Assembly: GCA_011033025.1 (NCBI GenBank)
Contig: WFMF01000003.1
Coordinates: 434,001-498,000, forward strand
Source: Beroe forskalii
Taxonomy: Eukaryota > Ctenophora > Nuda > Beroida > Beroidae
DNA length: 64,000 nt
Direction of reading: 5' to 3'
Position 1 is the first letter of the stretch. Every line of letters begins with the position of its first letter. Position numbers and translations under genes: made by a program. Positions 22,256-33,525 of the stretch are shown piece by piece. The notes below the pieces were generated by a model that saw only the letters and a program-made list of their open reading frames with translations, ran no database searches and was not told where the DNA came from.

Positions 22256-22848
22256 GAGTTACTGACAATTGACATCTGGCGTTATCTGCAAAGCAACAAA
22301 ATAATGGACATTTTCAGTATAAGAGTAGATATTTGAAGTTAAAAAGAACATTTAACAACATATAATTTGTTCATGCTCAACATAAAATTAGAATTTGAAA
22401 AAATATATTAAATATTCATTTTGAAAAATGGCTCATCTTGGCATTGTTTCAACCAACCAATTTAATCAAACATATAATCAGTGTAATTAGCACCCGAATG
22501 AGTTATAGGTACCCAAAGGAATTAATTCATGATTATTTCCTAATTGATAACCCGATTGTAAACAAACCCGATTGTAAACAAACAGAATCAGCCACCAAGC
22601 TTAAGCTCTCTTGAAAAGAACATTTTGACCAAGTTAACACATGATATAAGAAATAAATAATATAGTCATATATGATTGTTGAATCGTGGGAAAGTGCAAT
22701 AAATTTTCATTGTCACTTACATTGCCATTATTTCTGCTATTTCATATAATAAATTTTACGAATGCAAAGGATAGTATTGAAGTATTGATAACAGTCCATA
22801 TTGATCGCTTATAACCTATAGAATTCATGTTATTACTCGCAATGGCAC
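22256..22848. other. No supported gene
   Basis: AT-rich. A 17-bp duplication CCCGATTGTAAACAAA occurs near 22552-22583. Nothing else is supported. Confidence 0.4.
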
Positions 22849-22854
22849 TTTATT
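22849..22854 (-). terminator. Candidate poly(A) signal of the REXO1-like gene
   Basis: TTTATT on the plus strand gives AATAAA on the minus strand, about 95 bases past the stop codon. It lies next to a cluster of GTTAACT repeats (22855-22935). Confidence 0.45.
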
Positions 22855-22935
22855 AACCGTCTTGTTAACTCGACTCCAGTTAACTCGTCCAGTTAACCCA
22901 TCTTCAGTTAACTGGCCCGTTCAACTCGTATCAGT
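22855..22935. repeat. GTTAACT iteron cluster in REXO1-like 3' region
   Basis: About six copies of (C)AGTTAACTCG-type words within 80 bp, directly beyond the stop codon. It resembles the iteron arrays of the MITEs nearby and may be a MITE remnant now in the 3' UTR. Confidence 0.6.
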
Positions 22936-22947
22936 TCCTTTCAGTTA

Positions 22948-24667
22948 TCATAACTTGAAATTATCGTTCATTTTCAGCCGGTACTTCAGAAGGTCAAGGG
23001 CAGCAAGTGCATCTTCAGTACTGTCGTGACCGGACTCTGAAAGAAAATATATGTATGAAAAAATCTGAAAAAAAGATCTGAACAAAAAAGATCTGAACAA
23101 AAAAATCTGGCAGAAAATTCAGCACTCTAACATTACAGTGCTGAACTTAAGATTTTGTCATGCATTGCCAGATCCCCTCGTCACGACGACACTAATCACA
23201 TGACTTTACAAAGCTCCTGATTTTAAGTTCATCGCTATTCGTATCATTTAACTTTTAGACAACTTCATTTTTGAGATTGATTGAAAACCCTAAACTCCCA
23301 CTCCCTAGGGGCACGAAAAGGGCTTTTGAAATTTGTTACACTGATATCAAGAACCCACCTTCTGACTGAATTATCCGTCCCAGAATCTCAGCAGAGAGAG
23401 TAGCTAGGCCCCTCTTGAAACCGCCTCCGTAGAAAACAATGGAGGTGTCAACCACATTCTTATGTATCAACTGAGGAGTATTTGACGTCAAACATAATAT
23501 GTTCTCAAAATAGATCGTTCAAAAAGTAGTGTTCGATAGCCGGACAGTGGACACGGAGGTCAGGATTTTCAGGAGATGCGAAAAATGAAATTACGGGGAT
23601 TTTCTTGGTACAGTCTCCCAATATTTTGTCCCACTTTTAGCACCATCACGAGAAATAGGCGGGTTTTATGACGATCATGTGATAAGTTGATGACGTCACA
23701 CCGCCTATTTCTCTTTCGCACCTGTAGCGCATGGAGGTCACTCTCCAGACTGTGCCCCACAATGAAACAATTCCAGGAGATCAGGCGACACACGGCCCGT
23801 TGTGCGTCCGCCAGCGAGTTCTCAACGTCCCTCAAATCCTCTTCCTTGATACCCGAGAACCTGCCGGGGTATTCATATCACTGTGGCTCTGTGGGAGCGG
23901 GGGTTACCATGGTAATGAGGAGGTTACCATGGGAAAAAGGGGTCACCATGATTCGAAACAAAAACATGGTTCAATGCAAAATATGTGATCAAATTTGCTT
24001 TATCAAGAAAACGGCTTTATCAGAGAAACTGCTTTATCGAGAAACTGCAGGTAAATAAAAACCCAACAAAACCCCCGTGTGTCAACTAACCTAGTGTTAT
24101 AGTCCAGTACACGACGGGAGGGCCTGACTAGCATGTCCAGAGCCTTATCCCCGTTCAAGTCCACCACGGTTACCCTAGTGAGCTCCATACCTCCCGCTGT
24201 GTAACACATCTCACAGTCCAGTGCCCAGACGCTGGGGACACGCTCTCGCTTCTTAGTCTTCTGGTATGCTGAGGAGGAAGTCGTAAGAGAGGAAGAAGAA
24301 ACAGGGGACATGCAGACAGACAGACTGCAGATAGACAGACAGACAGACTACAAAAGTACAAACAGAAAGAAGCATAGCAAACAGACGCAGAGAAAGACAG
24401 ACAGATGAACAGACAGACAAAGGGACGCAGTCAGGCAAACGGACAGAAATAGAAACGCAATACAGTATCACTAAAACTCGGAACTGCTACTACTCACTTT
24501 TCCAGTCTCTGTTGATGTACGCCACATTGTGCACATGACCGTTAGACACAGAGCACCCCGAACTACCGTCCTCCCGATCACAGCAGTCGTACGTTCGGAC
24601 GTTGTCCATCTCTCCCTTGGGACCACGGGACTTACGGGTTCGGAGTCGGCCGCTGTGGTTCAAACAC
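22948..24667 (-). CDS. REXO1-like DEDDh 3'-5' RNA exonuclease, 3' five exons
   Basis: Five exons join in phase on the minus strand: 24667-24498, 24268-24091, 23860-23722, 23470-23359 and 23036-22948 (stop TGA). All have GT-AG borders. Motif order is that of REXO1-type exonucleases. First comes a Cys-rich segment ([13 protein letters not shown], then [10 protein letters not shown]). Exonuclease motif I follows ([14 protein letters not shown], with the D and E metal ligands), then [16 protein letters not shown] split across an intron, motif II ([11 protein letters not shown]), VVDTSIVF and motif III ([14 protein letters not shown], with His and Asp). All four acidic residues and the His are present, so the enzyme looks active. 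The family trims 3' ends of structured RNAs in the nucleus; the exact substrate here is unknown. Upstream exons, including the start codon, were not located. The intron at 24269-24497 carries a CAGA-rich microsatellite. Confidence 0.9.
24305..24440. repeat. CAGA-rich microsatellite in REXO1-like intron
   Basis: Interrupted GACA/CAGA runs inside the intron between the exons ending at 24498 and starting at 24268 (minus strand). Confidence 0.85.
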
Positions 24668-24850
24668 CTGAAAGAAGGTGTTGTAAGTGTCAAACTTGAT
24701 AATAATATGATCTACCCGGATAAATTTTTTGTTTCAAACACCTGAAGAAAGGGATTTGTATGTGTCAACCTACTTAATATGATCAACCCAGATATAGCTG
24801 TTTTTCAAAAACCTGAAGGGGGTGTTAATGTTGTTAGGGTCTACCCGGAT
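24661..24850. repeat. ~73-bp tandem duplication containing a splice acceptor
   Basis: Three diverged units, beginning near 24661, 24735 and 24807, share AAACACCTGAA(G)AA and a later ATCTACCCGGATA-type block. On the minus strand each reads as a pyrimidine-rich CTTCAGGT acceptor. Only the first is joined to an open coding exon. Confidence 0.7.
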
Positions 24851-26270
24851 ATAGCTATGTTAACAGCAAATATATGGTTGCGTAAATCCCTTGAATCCCA
24901 AAAAGGCATTCCAAAATCAAATTGTAAATCTATTCAGTCACTTCATAGAATTCTATCATTTCATTATTCCTCTATTTTTGATCTGATCTCTTGCAGTGCA
25001 CCACGGGCAGGTAATTCAGTGAAATCCGTAGGTTCTTGGGAAAGTCTGACCCTTTCCCAAGTTTCTTTCAATTTAGTAGATCATGTAGACAAATATTAAA
25101 ATGAAGTTGGGTCAGCAAGAATGTTGTTTGGTTTGTACAGGACCCATTACTTGTAGGTACTTTTCAAATACGTCCATTTACTGGCTCCAACATAATCGGT
25201 GATACGTTTCTAGATGGACATACGCGTGTGAGCTCTCAGTTCTCGTAACGAAATTCTAAACTTGATATCACCGAATTTCTATATATGTTAGTAGACGCGC
25301 ACCTTAATTATTGTTAGCCAATGAAATGAATCATATCAGTGCGAGTAGGATCACATGACTTAGTCTCAGAGCTGTTACTGGTCAGTCAACAGCTGGGAAG
25401 GAGCCTGGAATTCTCTCCTAGCAACGTGCTGTGAATCATCCAGTAAATATATCTACTAGTAAACCAAATCTTTTAAACAATAATATCAGCAGTTGTAACA
25501 GATGTGATTACGGTGGAGTCCCCAGTGACATAATATTGGGAATGAGGGAATGGCAAGTCCAGCCAAATTTTGGGACAGAATCTGTGAAATCGAACTCAAA
25601 AAGCCAAATTCACGGAAAATTGAATTAAAATATGTTTTTTTCATTAAAGTGGTTGTTCGATTTTACGCCGCGCACAGTGACTCATCGACTTCGAAAAAAA
25701 TAATTTTATAAAGGAGCAGCCTTTCGCGCTAAATTTTCAATTAGCAGAACGCCGCGCTTCCCGGACCAGCCGTTAAATTCCCAGCCCAGCTGGCTGGTTC
25801 GGGAATGTAAGTGGCTGGCTGGGGAATCTACAGATTCCTCAAAATCCTGACATACGATATAAACTTACCGTCTGTTATAACGATTTATAAAGTGTGGACT
25901 GACCAGTTTTGTGATCTTTTTGCCAGTCTAAAATTTAGGCTGTTCAAGGAAATCGAAAGTTTCTTGCGATGAATCGAAGACCCTGCTTAATAAGTAGCTT
26001 CAAATAAGCGCATTCCCAACCTAGCTGCCACTCTCCAAAAGTAGCCAGACACTCCTAAAATCCGCTGAAGACCTGCCAGTGCTTGTTTATACCGCCAGGA
26101 ATGGATTGTATCATTTTTTGTCGTTAAACTCAACATTTTGGAAGCTTTAGCTCAAATGAGCAGTGCAACATGATTATATGAGCAGACCCAACTATATATT
26201 TCGAAAATGAAGGTCATAGGATCATTATTTGCAATGAGAAATTAGAAAACAAAAGATGAGCTTCGAAAAT
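24851..26270. other. No supported exon
   Basis: Probably upstream intron or 5' flank of the REXO1-like gene, because the protein lacks its N-terminus. I could not identify a further exon here. Frames at 24779-25099 and 25431-25628 have no domain. Confidence 0.35.
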
Positions 26271-26279
26271 GAAAATTTT

Positions 26280-26350
26280 AAATTTGGCTATAGTGGGGCT
26301 TGAACCACGGACCTCAGGCACAGGGCGTCTTACACGGTCGCGCTACGTAG
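26280..26350 (-). repeat. tRNA-related SINE-like sequence
   Basis: On the minus strand it contains a perfect RNA polymerase III B-box with T-arm (GTGGTTCAAGCCCCAC). Before it lies a degenerate A-box-like GTAGCGCGACCG, then GTGTAAGACGCCC and a long variable segment. The acceptor arms do not pair well, so this is a tRNA-derived repeat or pseudogene rather than a working tRNA. Confidence 0.5.
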
Positions 26351-26549
26351 CGATGTTTCAACGTGTAGATATTGTGTAACAGAACGGGTGAAATTCGTTA
26401 CTTCTTAATTTCTTTCAGTGTTTTATTATGATATTGATTGAATTTCCTACATCATTTCTCAAGCAATAGTCAAATTTTGCAAGCCACTGGACAGAAAAAA
26501 AGCCATTTCCCCACTAAATCCTCATTCCCAGCCGTTTTCAAAAATTATT

Positions 26550-29010
26550 CCACTGGGGAGGGAGTCAAGCCTTGGGAGCTGAGGGAGTGAGTCAAGCCTT
26601 GGGAGCTGAGGGAGGGAGTCAAGCATTGGGAGCTGAGGGAGTGAGTCAAGCCTTGGGAGCTGAGGGAGTCAGTCAAGCCTTGGGAACCGAGGGAGGGAGT
26701 CAAGCCTTGGGAGCTGAGGGAGGGAGTCAAGCCTTAGGAGCTGAGGGAGGGAGTCAAGCCTTGGGAGCTGCGGGAGGGAGTCAAGCCTTGGGAGATGAGA
26801 GTGAGTCAAGGCTTGGGAGCTGAGAGAGGGAGTCAAGGCTCGGGAGCTGAGGGAGGGAGTCAAGCCTTGGGTGCTAAGAGAGTGAGTCAAGCCTTGGGAA
26901 CTGAGGGAGGGAGTCAAACCTTGGGAGCTGAGGGAGGGAGTCAAACCTTGGGAGCTGAGAGAGGAGTCAAGCCTTGGGAGCTGAGGAGGGAACCAAGCCT
27001 TGGGAGCTGCGGGAAGGAGTCAAGCCTTGGGAGCTGAGGGAGGAGTCAAGCCTTGGGAGCTGAGAGAGTGAGTCATGCCTTGGGAACTGAGGGAGGGAGT
27101 CAAGCCTTGGGAGCTGAGAGAGTGAGTCAAGCCTTGGGAACTGAGGGAGGGAGTCAAACCTTGGGAGCTGAGGAGGGAGTCAAACCTTGGGAGCTGAGAG
27201 AGGGAGTCAAGCCTTGGGAGCTGAGGGAGGAACCAAGCCTTGGGAGCTGCGGGAAGGAGTCAAGCCTTGGGAGCTGAGGGAGGGAGTCAAGCCTTGGGAG
27301 CTGAGAGAGTGAGTCAAGCCTTGGGAACTGAGGGAGGGAGTCAAGCCTTGGGAGCTGAGAGAGTGAGGCAAGCCTTGGGAGCTGAGAGTGAGTCAAGCCT
27401 TGGGAACTGAGGAAGGGTCAAACCTTTGGGAGCTGAGAGAGGGGAGTCAAGCCTTGGGAGCTGAGGAGGGAACCAAGCCTTGGGAGCTGCGGGAGGGAGT
27501 GAAGCCTTTGGAGCTGAGGGAGGGAGCCAAGCCTAGGGAGCTGAGGGAGTGCGGGAGGGAGTCAAGCCTTTGGAGCTGAGGGAGGGAGTCAAGCCTTGGG
27601 AGCTGAGGGAGGGAGTCTAGCCTCGGGAGCTGAGAGAGGGAGTCAAGCCTTGGGAGCTGAGAGAGTGAGTCAAGCCTTGGGAGCTGAGGGAGGGGGTCAA
27701 GCATTGGGAGCTGAGGGAGTGAGTCAAGCCTTGGGAGCTGAGGGAGTCAGTCAAGCCTTGGGAACCGAGGGAGGGAGTCAAGCCTTGGGAGCTGAGGGAG
27801 GGAGTCAAGCCTTGGGAGCTGAGAGGGGAGTCAAGCCTTGGGAGCTGAGGGAGGGAGTCAAGCCTTGGGAGCTGAGGGAGGGAGTCAAGCCTTGGGAGCT
27901 GAGGGAGTGAGTCAAGCCTTGGGAGCTGAGGGAGTCAGTCAAGCCTTGGGAACCGAGGGAGGGAGTCAAGCCTTGGGAGCTGAGGGAGGGAGTCAAGCCT
28001 TGGGAGCTGAGAGAGGGAGTCAAGCCTTGGGAGCTGAGGGAGGGAGTCAAGCCTTGGGAGATGAGAGTGAGTCAAGGCTTGGGAGCTGAGAGAGGGAGTC
28101 AAGGCTCGGGAGCTGAGGGAGGGAGTCAAGCCTTGGGTGCTAAGAGAGTGAGTCAAGCCTTGGGAACTGAGGGAGGGAGTCAAACCTTGGGAGCTGAGGG
28201 AGGGAGTCAAACCTTGGGAGCTGAGGGAGGGAGTCAAGCCTTGGGAGCTGAGGGAGGGAACCAAGCCTTGGGAGCTGCGGGAAGGAGTCAAGCCTTGGGA
28301 GCTGAGGGAGGAGTCAAGCCTTGGGAGCTGAGAGAGTGAGTCATGCCTTGGGAACTGAGGAGGGAGTCAAGCCTTGGGAGCTGAGAGAGTGAGTCAAGCC
28401 TTGGGAACTGAGGGAGGGAGTCAAGCCTTGGGAGCTGAGGGAGGGAGTCAAACCTTGGGAGCTGAGAGAGGGAGTCAAGCCTTGGGAGCTGAGGGAGGGA
28501 ACCAAGCCTTGGGAGCTGAGGGAGGGAGTCAAGCCTTGGGAGCTGAGGGAGGGAGTCAAGCCTTGGGAGCTGAGAGAGTGAGTCAAGCCTTGGGAACTGA
28601 GGGAGGGAGTCAAGCCTTGGGAGCTGAGAGAGTGAGTCAAGCCTTGGGAACTGAGGGAGGGAGTCAAACCTTGGGAGCTGAGGGAGGGAGTCAAACCTTG
28701 GGAGCTGAGAGAGGGAGTCAAGCCTTGGGAGCTGAGGGAGGGAACCAAGCCTTGGGAGCTGCGGGAGGGAGTGAAGCCTTTGGAGCTGAGGGAGGGAGCC
28801 AAGCCTAGGGAGCTGAGGGAGTGCGGGAGGGAGTCAAGCCTTTGGAGCTGAGGGAGGGAGTCAAGCCTTGGGAGCTGAGGGAGGGAGTCTAGCCTCGGGA
28901 GCTGAGAGAGGGAGTCAAGCCTTGGGAGCTGAGAGAGTGAGTCAAGCCTTGGGAGCTGAGGGAGGGGGTCGGGCCTCGGGAGCTGAGAGAGGGAGTCAAG
29001 CCTTCGACTT
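26550..29010. repeat. 27-bp minisatellite, about 90 units, higher-order structure
   Basis: Unit TTGGGAGCTGAGGGAGGGAG then TCAAGCC. Variants (GGGAACTG, GAGAGAGTGAG, AACCAAGCC, TCAAACC) recur in the same order as longer blocks. For example, the order near 26640-26900 reappears near 27700-28140. Because 27 is divisible by three, both strands stay open, giving nine-residue repeats (GAEGGSQAL on plus, TPSLSSQGL on minus). Units of 24-26 bp break the frame repeatedly, so coding is unlikely. Confidence 0.93.
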
Positions 29011-29064
29011 GGAGAAATGCGGGAGGGTGGGAGCTAAGGCAGGGGGTCAGGCCTTTGGGCGCTG

Positions 29065-30950
29065 AAGGAGGGGTAAGCCGAGAGGCATTGGGAAATGTGA
29101 AAGTTCATGCCGTGGGAGCGTGTCAGACTAATTTCAATAAATTTTTGATCCACGTTTAATTGTTCTTGATAGTCTCTTAGTTCTTACTGATAATGACTAA
29201 AATTTTAAAAATCTAGTTATATAAATGAAAGGGATGATGTAGTTTGCCATTGGTTTGCAGAATAACAGCCAAGACTTACGACTGGACCCACCCTCGTCAT
29301 AGACCATGGCGACTCATGGAACACTTCCACAAGTCCACACTTCCACCTACGAGATCCAACCACAAGCTTAGAAACCAACCTGAAAACATTGAATGTCTGT
29401 GAAACTGAAACGTGCTGCATTATCAGTCATCACGTCTGATGTTCTCGAGTCAAGGATATACTTTGCCTGACATAACACGCTGCCATGTTGATCGTTTAAC
29501 ACGACCATTGTTTATGTAACCTCACATGACTAATGAGTGACCACTGAGGATTAAAAAAGTCTTCGGATACTGACATCAAGGGGTCAGACTTATAGGTGCC
29601 ACTTATTTGGACTACAGTAACTCAAGAATAGCAAGTTATCAAATAATAGAAAACCTGTTGGCAGTTTTTCTTGATACGTGGTTTTCCTCACACAACAACA
29701 AGACAGAAACTATCACCAGACCAGCAGCAGCAGACATTTTTCCTGTTGCAATGTATCATGTACAATCATTGATTAATGAAATGAATCAAAGTAATACATT
29801 AAGTAAGATATAAGATGATACTGCCTGGTTTACAACATGCATCATCATTAACCAGCCCGAAGGAGCAGAAATTAATCAAATCTTCATTTGAACTGGATAA
29901 TAGCTGGGACAAGATTGTCCCCAGAATTCCGTTAATGGGTAGAAAGTTTGGGTCATTCAATGAGAAAATTTTTATATCTCAGGACTCAGATCATCACTCA
30001 CTTCAAAATGCTTAACTCTTCTCGGCCCATAGACTTCATCGCCTTCGTGCTTTCTATGTTGTTTCATGTTGTCCTTTTATCTGTCTGTTCCACACAATAT
30101 CAGCAGCTGGTATTTTCTGAACGAAAAAAACAATTAGGTGGCCCCAATTATCACCCAATGCTTTTTAAGTACGTATCACGATATACACCATGGGGTTTTG
30201 ATAGAAACGTACGCTTAATTATTAAGATTTTTCCACCGTTTCTTTGGATCTGAAAATTTCATGGTCTTATTGGTCTTATTTGTTGTCATGTAAGTTGGAA
30301 ATCAACTCACCTCATTTGAGTTATCTGCCGATCAATGGGAAGATCCATTATATTATCGATTTCCATCCTTCATAGAGGCGTTGATTCAATTCATAAAAAG
30401 ACTCACCCGTATCACTCTCGAGATTCTTTATATTTCAGAAGAAGACGACTTTGTCATGCTCCATGGTGAGATGGTTATGGTTCCTCAGCGGCCATGGCCA
30501 CGGCTATAAATACTTCTGAAAAGGCATTAAGGCAAACCATGATGTTACTGCAAATTGACAAAACGAAAAATGTTCGATTCCATAAAAAAGTACTGCTGTG
30601 TAACAATGATTTTTAGCGAGAAGAATTATGATGTGATTAAGTAATAATAATATAATATAAGAGTTTTGTAATGAATACAACACAAATAGAACAATCTCGC
30701 TCTTCATCATCCTTCTTCACGTCATGTACCTCCACAAGGTACTCTCAATATAATTCAGTTGAAATAATACAATAAGTTGCACTATGTTATAGTGCCCTGA
30801 CAAACATGAGTTTGTTATGAATTAAAAGTTAAGTTTCACCAAAATATATACATATACAAATGAGAATAATTTAAGATTCAGAAAACAAAATTAAGGTTAA
30901 AAACTAAAAATATTTAAAAAACAGAGGAGACATAATACTATAATAATATA
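29065..30950. other. No supported gene
   Basis: Several short frames (29607-29813, 29815-30015, 29948-30253). The last contains one hydrophobic stretch (FIAFVLSMLFHVVLLSV), which could belong to a membrane-protein exon, but no family is recognisable and no splice context confirms it. Confidence 0.35.
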
Positions 30951-30952
30951 AA

Positions 30953-31299
30953 TTAACCATTATGAGAAAAAGTATTAAAACCTTTCCTTTTAGCAACAAA
31001 GGGGTTTTCCATAAGATACTTGTTAAATTTTTCTTTGCGTATCAGATAACTAGCATTCCCTTCAATTTTATCAATTATGATATTAGATACTTCCCAAAAA
31101 TGATTTTCTAAATGATAAGATTCTCTCTTAAACTTCTCTAGGTTCACTTTTGAAGAAGCAGAGGGAACATGATCATCACCATGGTCATTGCACAACTTTC
31201 TAAGTGAGAGCCAGATAAATAATGACCAATAACCTTGGTAACTTCGTCAATGAAATCCTGTCCTGCTTTCCCAGATGGAACCTTGAATAGATTCTTCTT
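30953..31299 (-). pseudogene. Retroelement ORF, downstream half, split by the MULE
   Basis: Minus-strand coding sequence with KKNLFKVPSGKAGQDFIDEV near its start and YLIRKEKFNKYL ... NPFVAKRK near its end. Its upstream half lies at 35135-35300. The two halves are in the same frame across the 9-bp duplication that flanks the intervening transposon. The KIEGN...NPFVAKRK ending also occurs in the CR1-like element near 35560-35640, so the two elements share a 3' module. There is a frame break near 31140-31200. Confidence 0.6.
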
Positions 31300-31870
31300 C
31301 GGTAACCGTACCCTATGCCCACAGTCGCGTTTGCCCACAGTCCTCTATGCCCACAGTCCTCTATGCCCACTAGGAATTTAGTGGTCAATGAGGACCGTGG
31401 GCATACAGGACCCCTGTCCTAATTACCCACAGTCCTGTATGCCCACTACTAATCAGGATATCATTAAAGGGAGACTGGAACCTCGTAAGTCGTACCATTG
31501 TTAGCCTTGTTACAACGATTCGTACTGGAAGATTGGCTAGTATTGCTGATTAATAAAAGGGTAAACAGAATTTAAAATAGACTCATCAGGCTAATTGCCA
31601 TGCGTGAACATTGCTGCTAAGATACCAGGGCACCTGGATGAGTCACAGACGTCTAACAATGCTACGAAATCGGTCACGAAAAGTATTTTACAAGAAATTT
31701 GAAACGTATCTTAAACATGACTGACTGTTATTACTATTTTTCATACCTTAATGAGATGACTCGTGAATGAATAAAAACCAAATCCTCGCTGAGTGAATCA
31801 GCTTCACTTGGTTTATGGATTCCACAACATCTTCCAACGACTCTCTCGACTTTTCTCGGGATCCCTTTTC

Positions 31871-32104
31871 TCGAGATCAGGCGTCCATCCTTAATTCAAC
31901 ACTTGTTCCAGCATCCTCTTCTACTTTGCTGACCACTTCCTTTGCCGTTTCCTCTTCGCAGGATTCCTCTCTTCCCGCAGATGCCTCTCGAGATCAGGCG
32001 TCCATCCTTAATTCAACACTTGTTCCAGCATCCTCTTCTACTTTGCTGACCACTTCCTTTGCCGTTTCCTCTTCGCAGGATTCCTCTCTTCCCGCAAATG
32101 CCTC
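31871..32104 (+). repeat. 117-bp perfect tandem duplication in transposase N-terminus
   Basis: TCGAGATCAGGCGTCCATCC starts at 31871 and again at 31988, and the 117-bp units are nearly identical. The period is 39 codons, so the frame is kept. Confidence 0.93.
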
Positions 32105-32455
32105 CGTACCGCACCTGTCTGACTTCAATGTCCCCTCTCACATCCTGGATGGGACAGCACTCTCCACAGCTGATTCCAGTGAAACGTCAGTAATCAACAC
32201 CACTTCTTTCATGGACGTTGTTAACCCTCCTGAACTGACCTTCATACGTGGACGGAGAGGTGGACAGCAAGCTTGTTACAGGGGCTACATCTACACTTTC
32301 GACCGGGAGACGAAGAACGGGGCCTTCTACTGGCAGTGCAGAAATCGCAATGACTACGATCCTCGATGCACTGCCCGTCTTATAACTGCTGGCAATACTC
32401 AAGGTATGGTCATGTTGAAAGCTGTCTTGACATATTTTATAGTCCATAAAATGCT

Positions 32456-33525
32456 TGGTTGAGGGGCTCCACCAGTATTTATCATTTTGAGTCATGTGGA
32501 GACTTCTGCCCGAGGAAATTTTACATCTATTTTTAAAGAACGAAATTAAAAGCTTGATTGGTTCCAAAGATATAGCCTAATATATGATATGTGGAGCTAC
32601 GTGTGGAGCAAGGCCTCAACCAGCTCCAGATGGACATTTTTGATCGAAATTTCAGTAGCTAATGGGTTACATCATTTCACAACTTTTTTATTAAGGTTTC
32701 TGACATTTATTCCTCAACCAATGTGGAGAAAGATTGAAAATAAATATTAAAATTCCCTCAACCAGGGGTTTTATGTCCAATTTGGAGTCAGAATTTTCAA
32801 TTTTAGCTGAAGTCATCTTCTGGCCAAATGTTTGAGGCCATAAAAGTTCTCTAGTGACCTCAACCAGTGTGGAGAACTATTTCAAATACTCTCACCCCTT
32901 CAATTCTAAAATGTGGAAAATGAGAAATTGTAGGTAACCATCAAATTTATATCAATTATGAAGCCACACGTTGGTTATACAGGCTCATTTAGTATTTTGT
33001 TGCTCCATAAGGGTTTACTGACATGATTGTTAGCTAATTGGATGATATAGCCCTCAACCATGTGGAGCTGTACCCATATCTATAATTTAGATCAGTCTCC
33101 ACATCTGGTTGAATATTCAAATCAATGTAATGTTCATTCAAAGTTATCCAGTATCTATTTACGAGCAAAAAAAGGATGCTATCTTGAATAATATCTCAAC
33201 CATGTGGAGACACTCTTCCAGTTTGTATTGGCAACTCCTATTAGATCTTCAGCTAATTCTTGCTTTGGTTGAGGAAATCTGTAATTTTTAACTGATGATC
33301 ATGCTTGGATAGTGGAGGATAGTGTTCAAACAACAAAATAATAAACAATCAAGGTGAATGAGACTCTCAACCATGTGGAGCTGTTGTTAACACAGGCGCA
33401 AACAAGTCACACATAAAAACTCATGCAACAAAATAACAGAAACAGTACCTAATTGATTTTGCAGCAGGTAATTAGATATAGTTATTTAGATATTTTAGAG
33501 ACTGCTCCCACTTGGTTGAGTTTTT
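32456..33525. repeat. Dispersed CTCAACCATGTGGAG iterons inside the MULE
   Basis: About ten to twelve full or partial copies of CTCAACCA(N)TGTGGAG, spread over 1.07 kb in both orientations. Clear copies lie near 32712, 32869, 33053, 33195 and 33366. Inverse forms lie near 32456, 33097 and 33510. Half-sites lie near 32494, 32589, 32600 and 32755. The segment lies between the FLYWCH part and the catalytic part of the transposase. Confidence 0.85.

Noticed and set aside
26280..26350. A functional tRNA gene
   Set aside because: B-box and T-arm are good, but the acceptor stem does not pair and the A-box is degenerate, so a SINE or pseudogene is more likely.
26550..29010. Long repeat proteins on both strands (9-residue repeats)
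   Set aside because: They follow from a 27-bp period. Units of 24-26 bp break the frame often, and both strands are open equally.
29948..30253. Membrane-protein exon with one hydrophobic segment
   Set aside because: I considered small multi-pass membrane families, but no conserved motif matched and splice sites are unclear.
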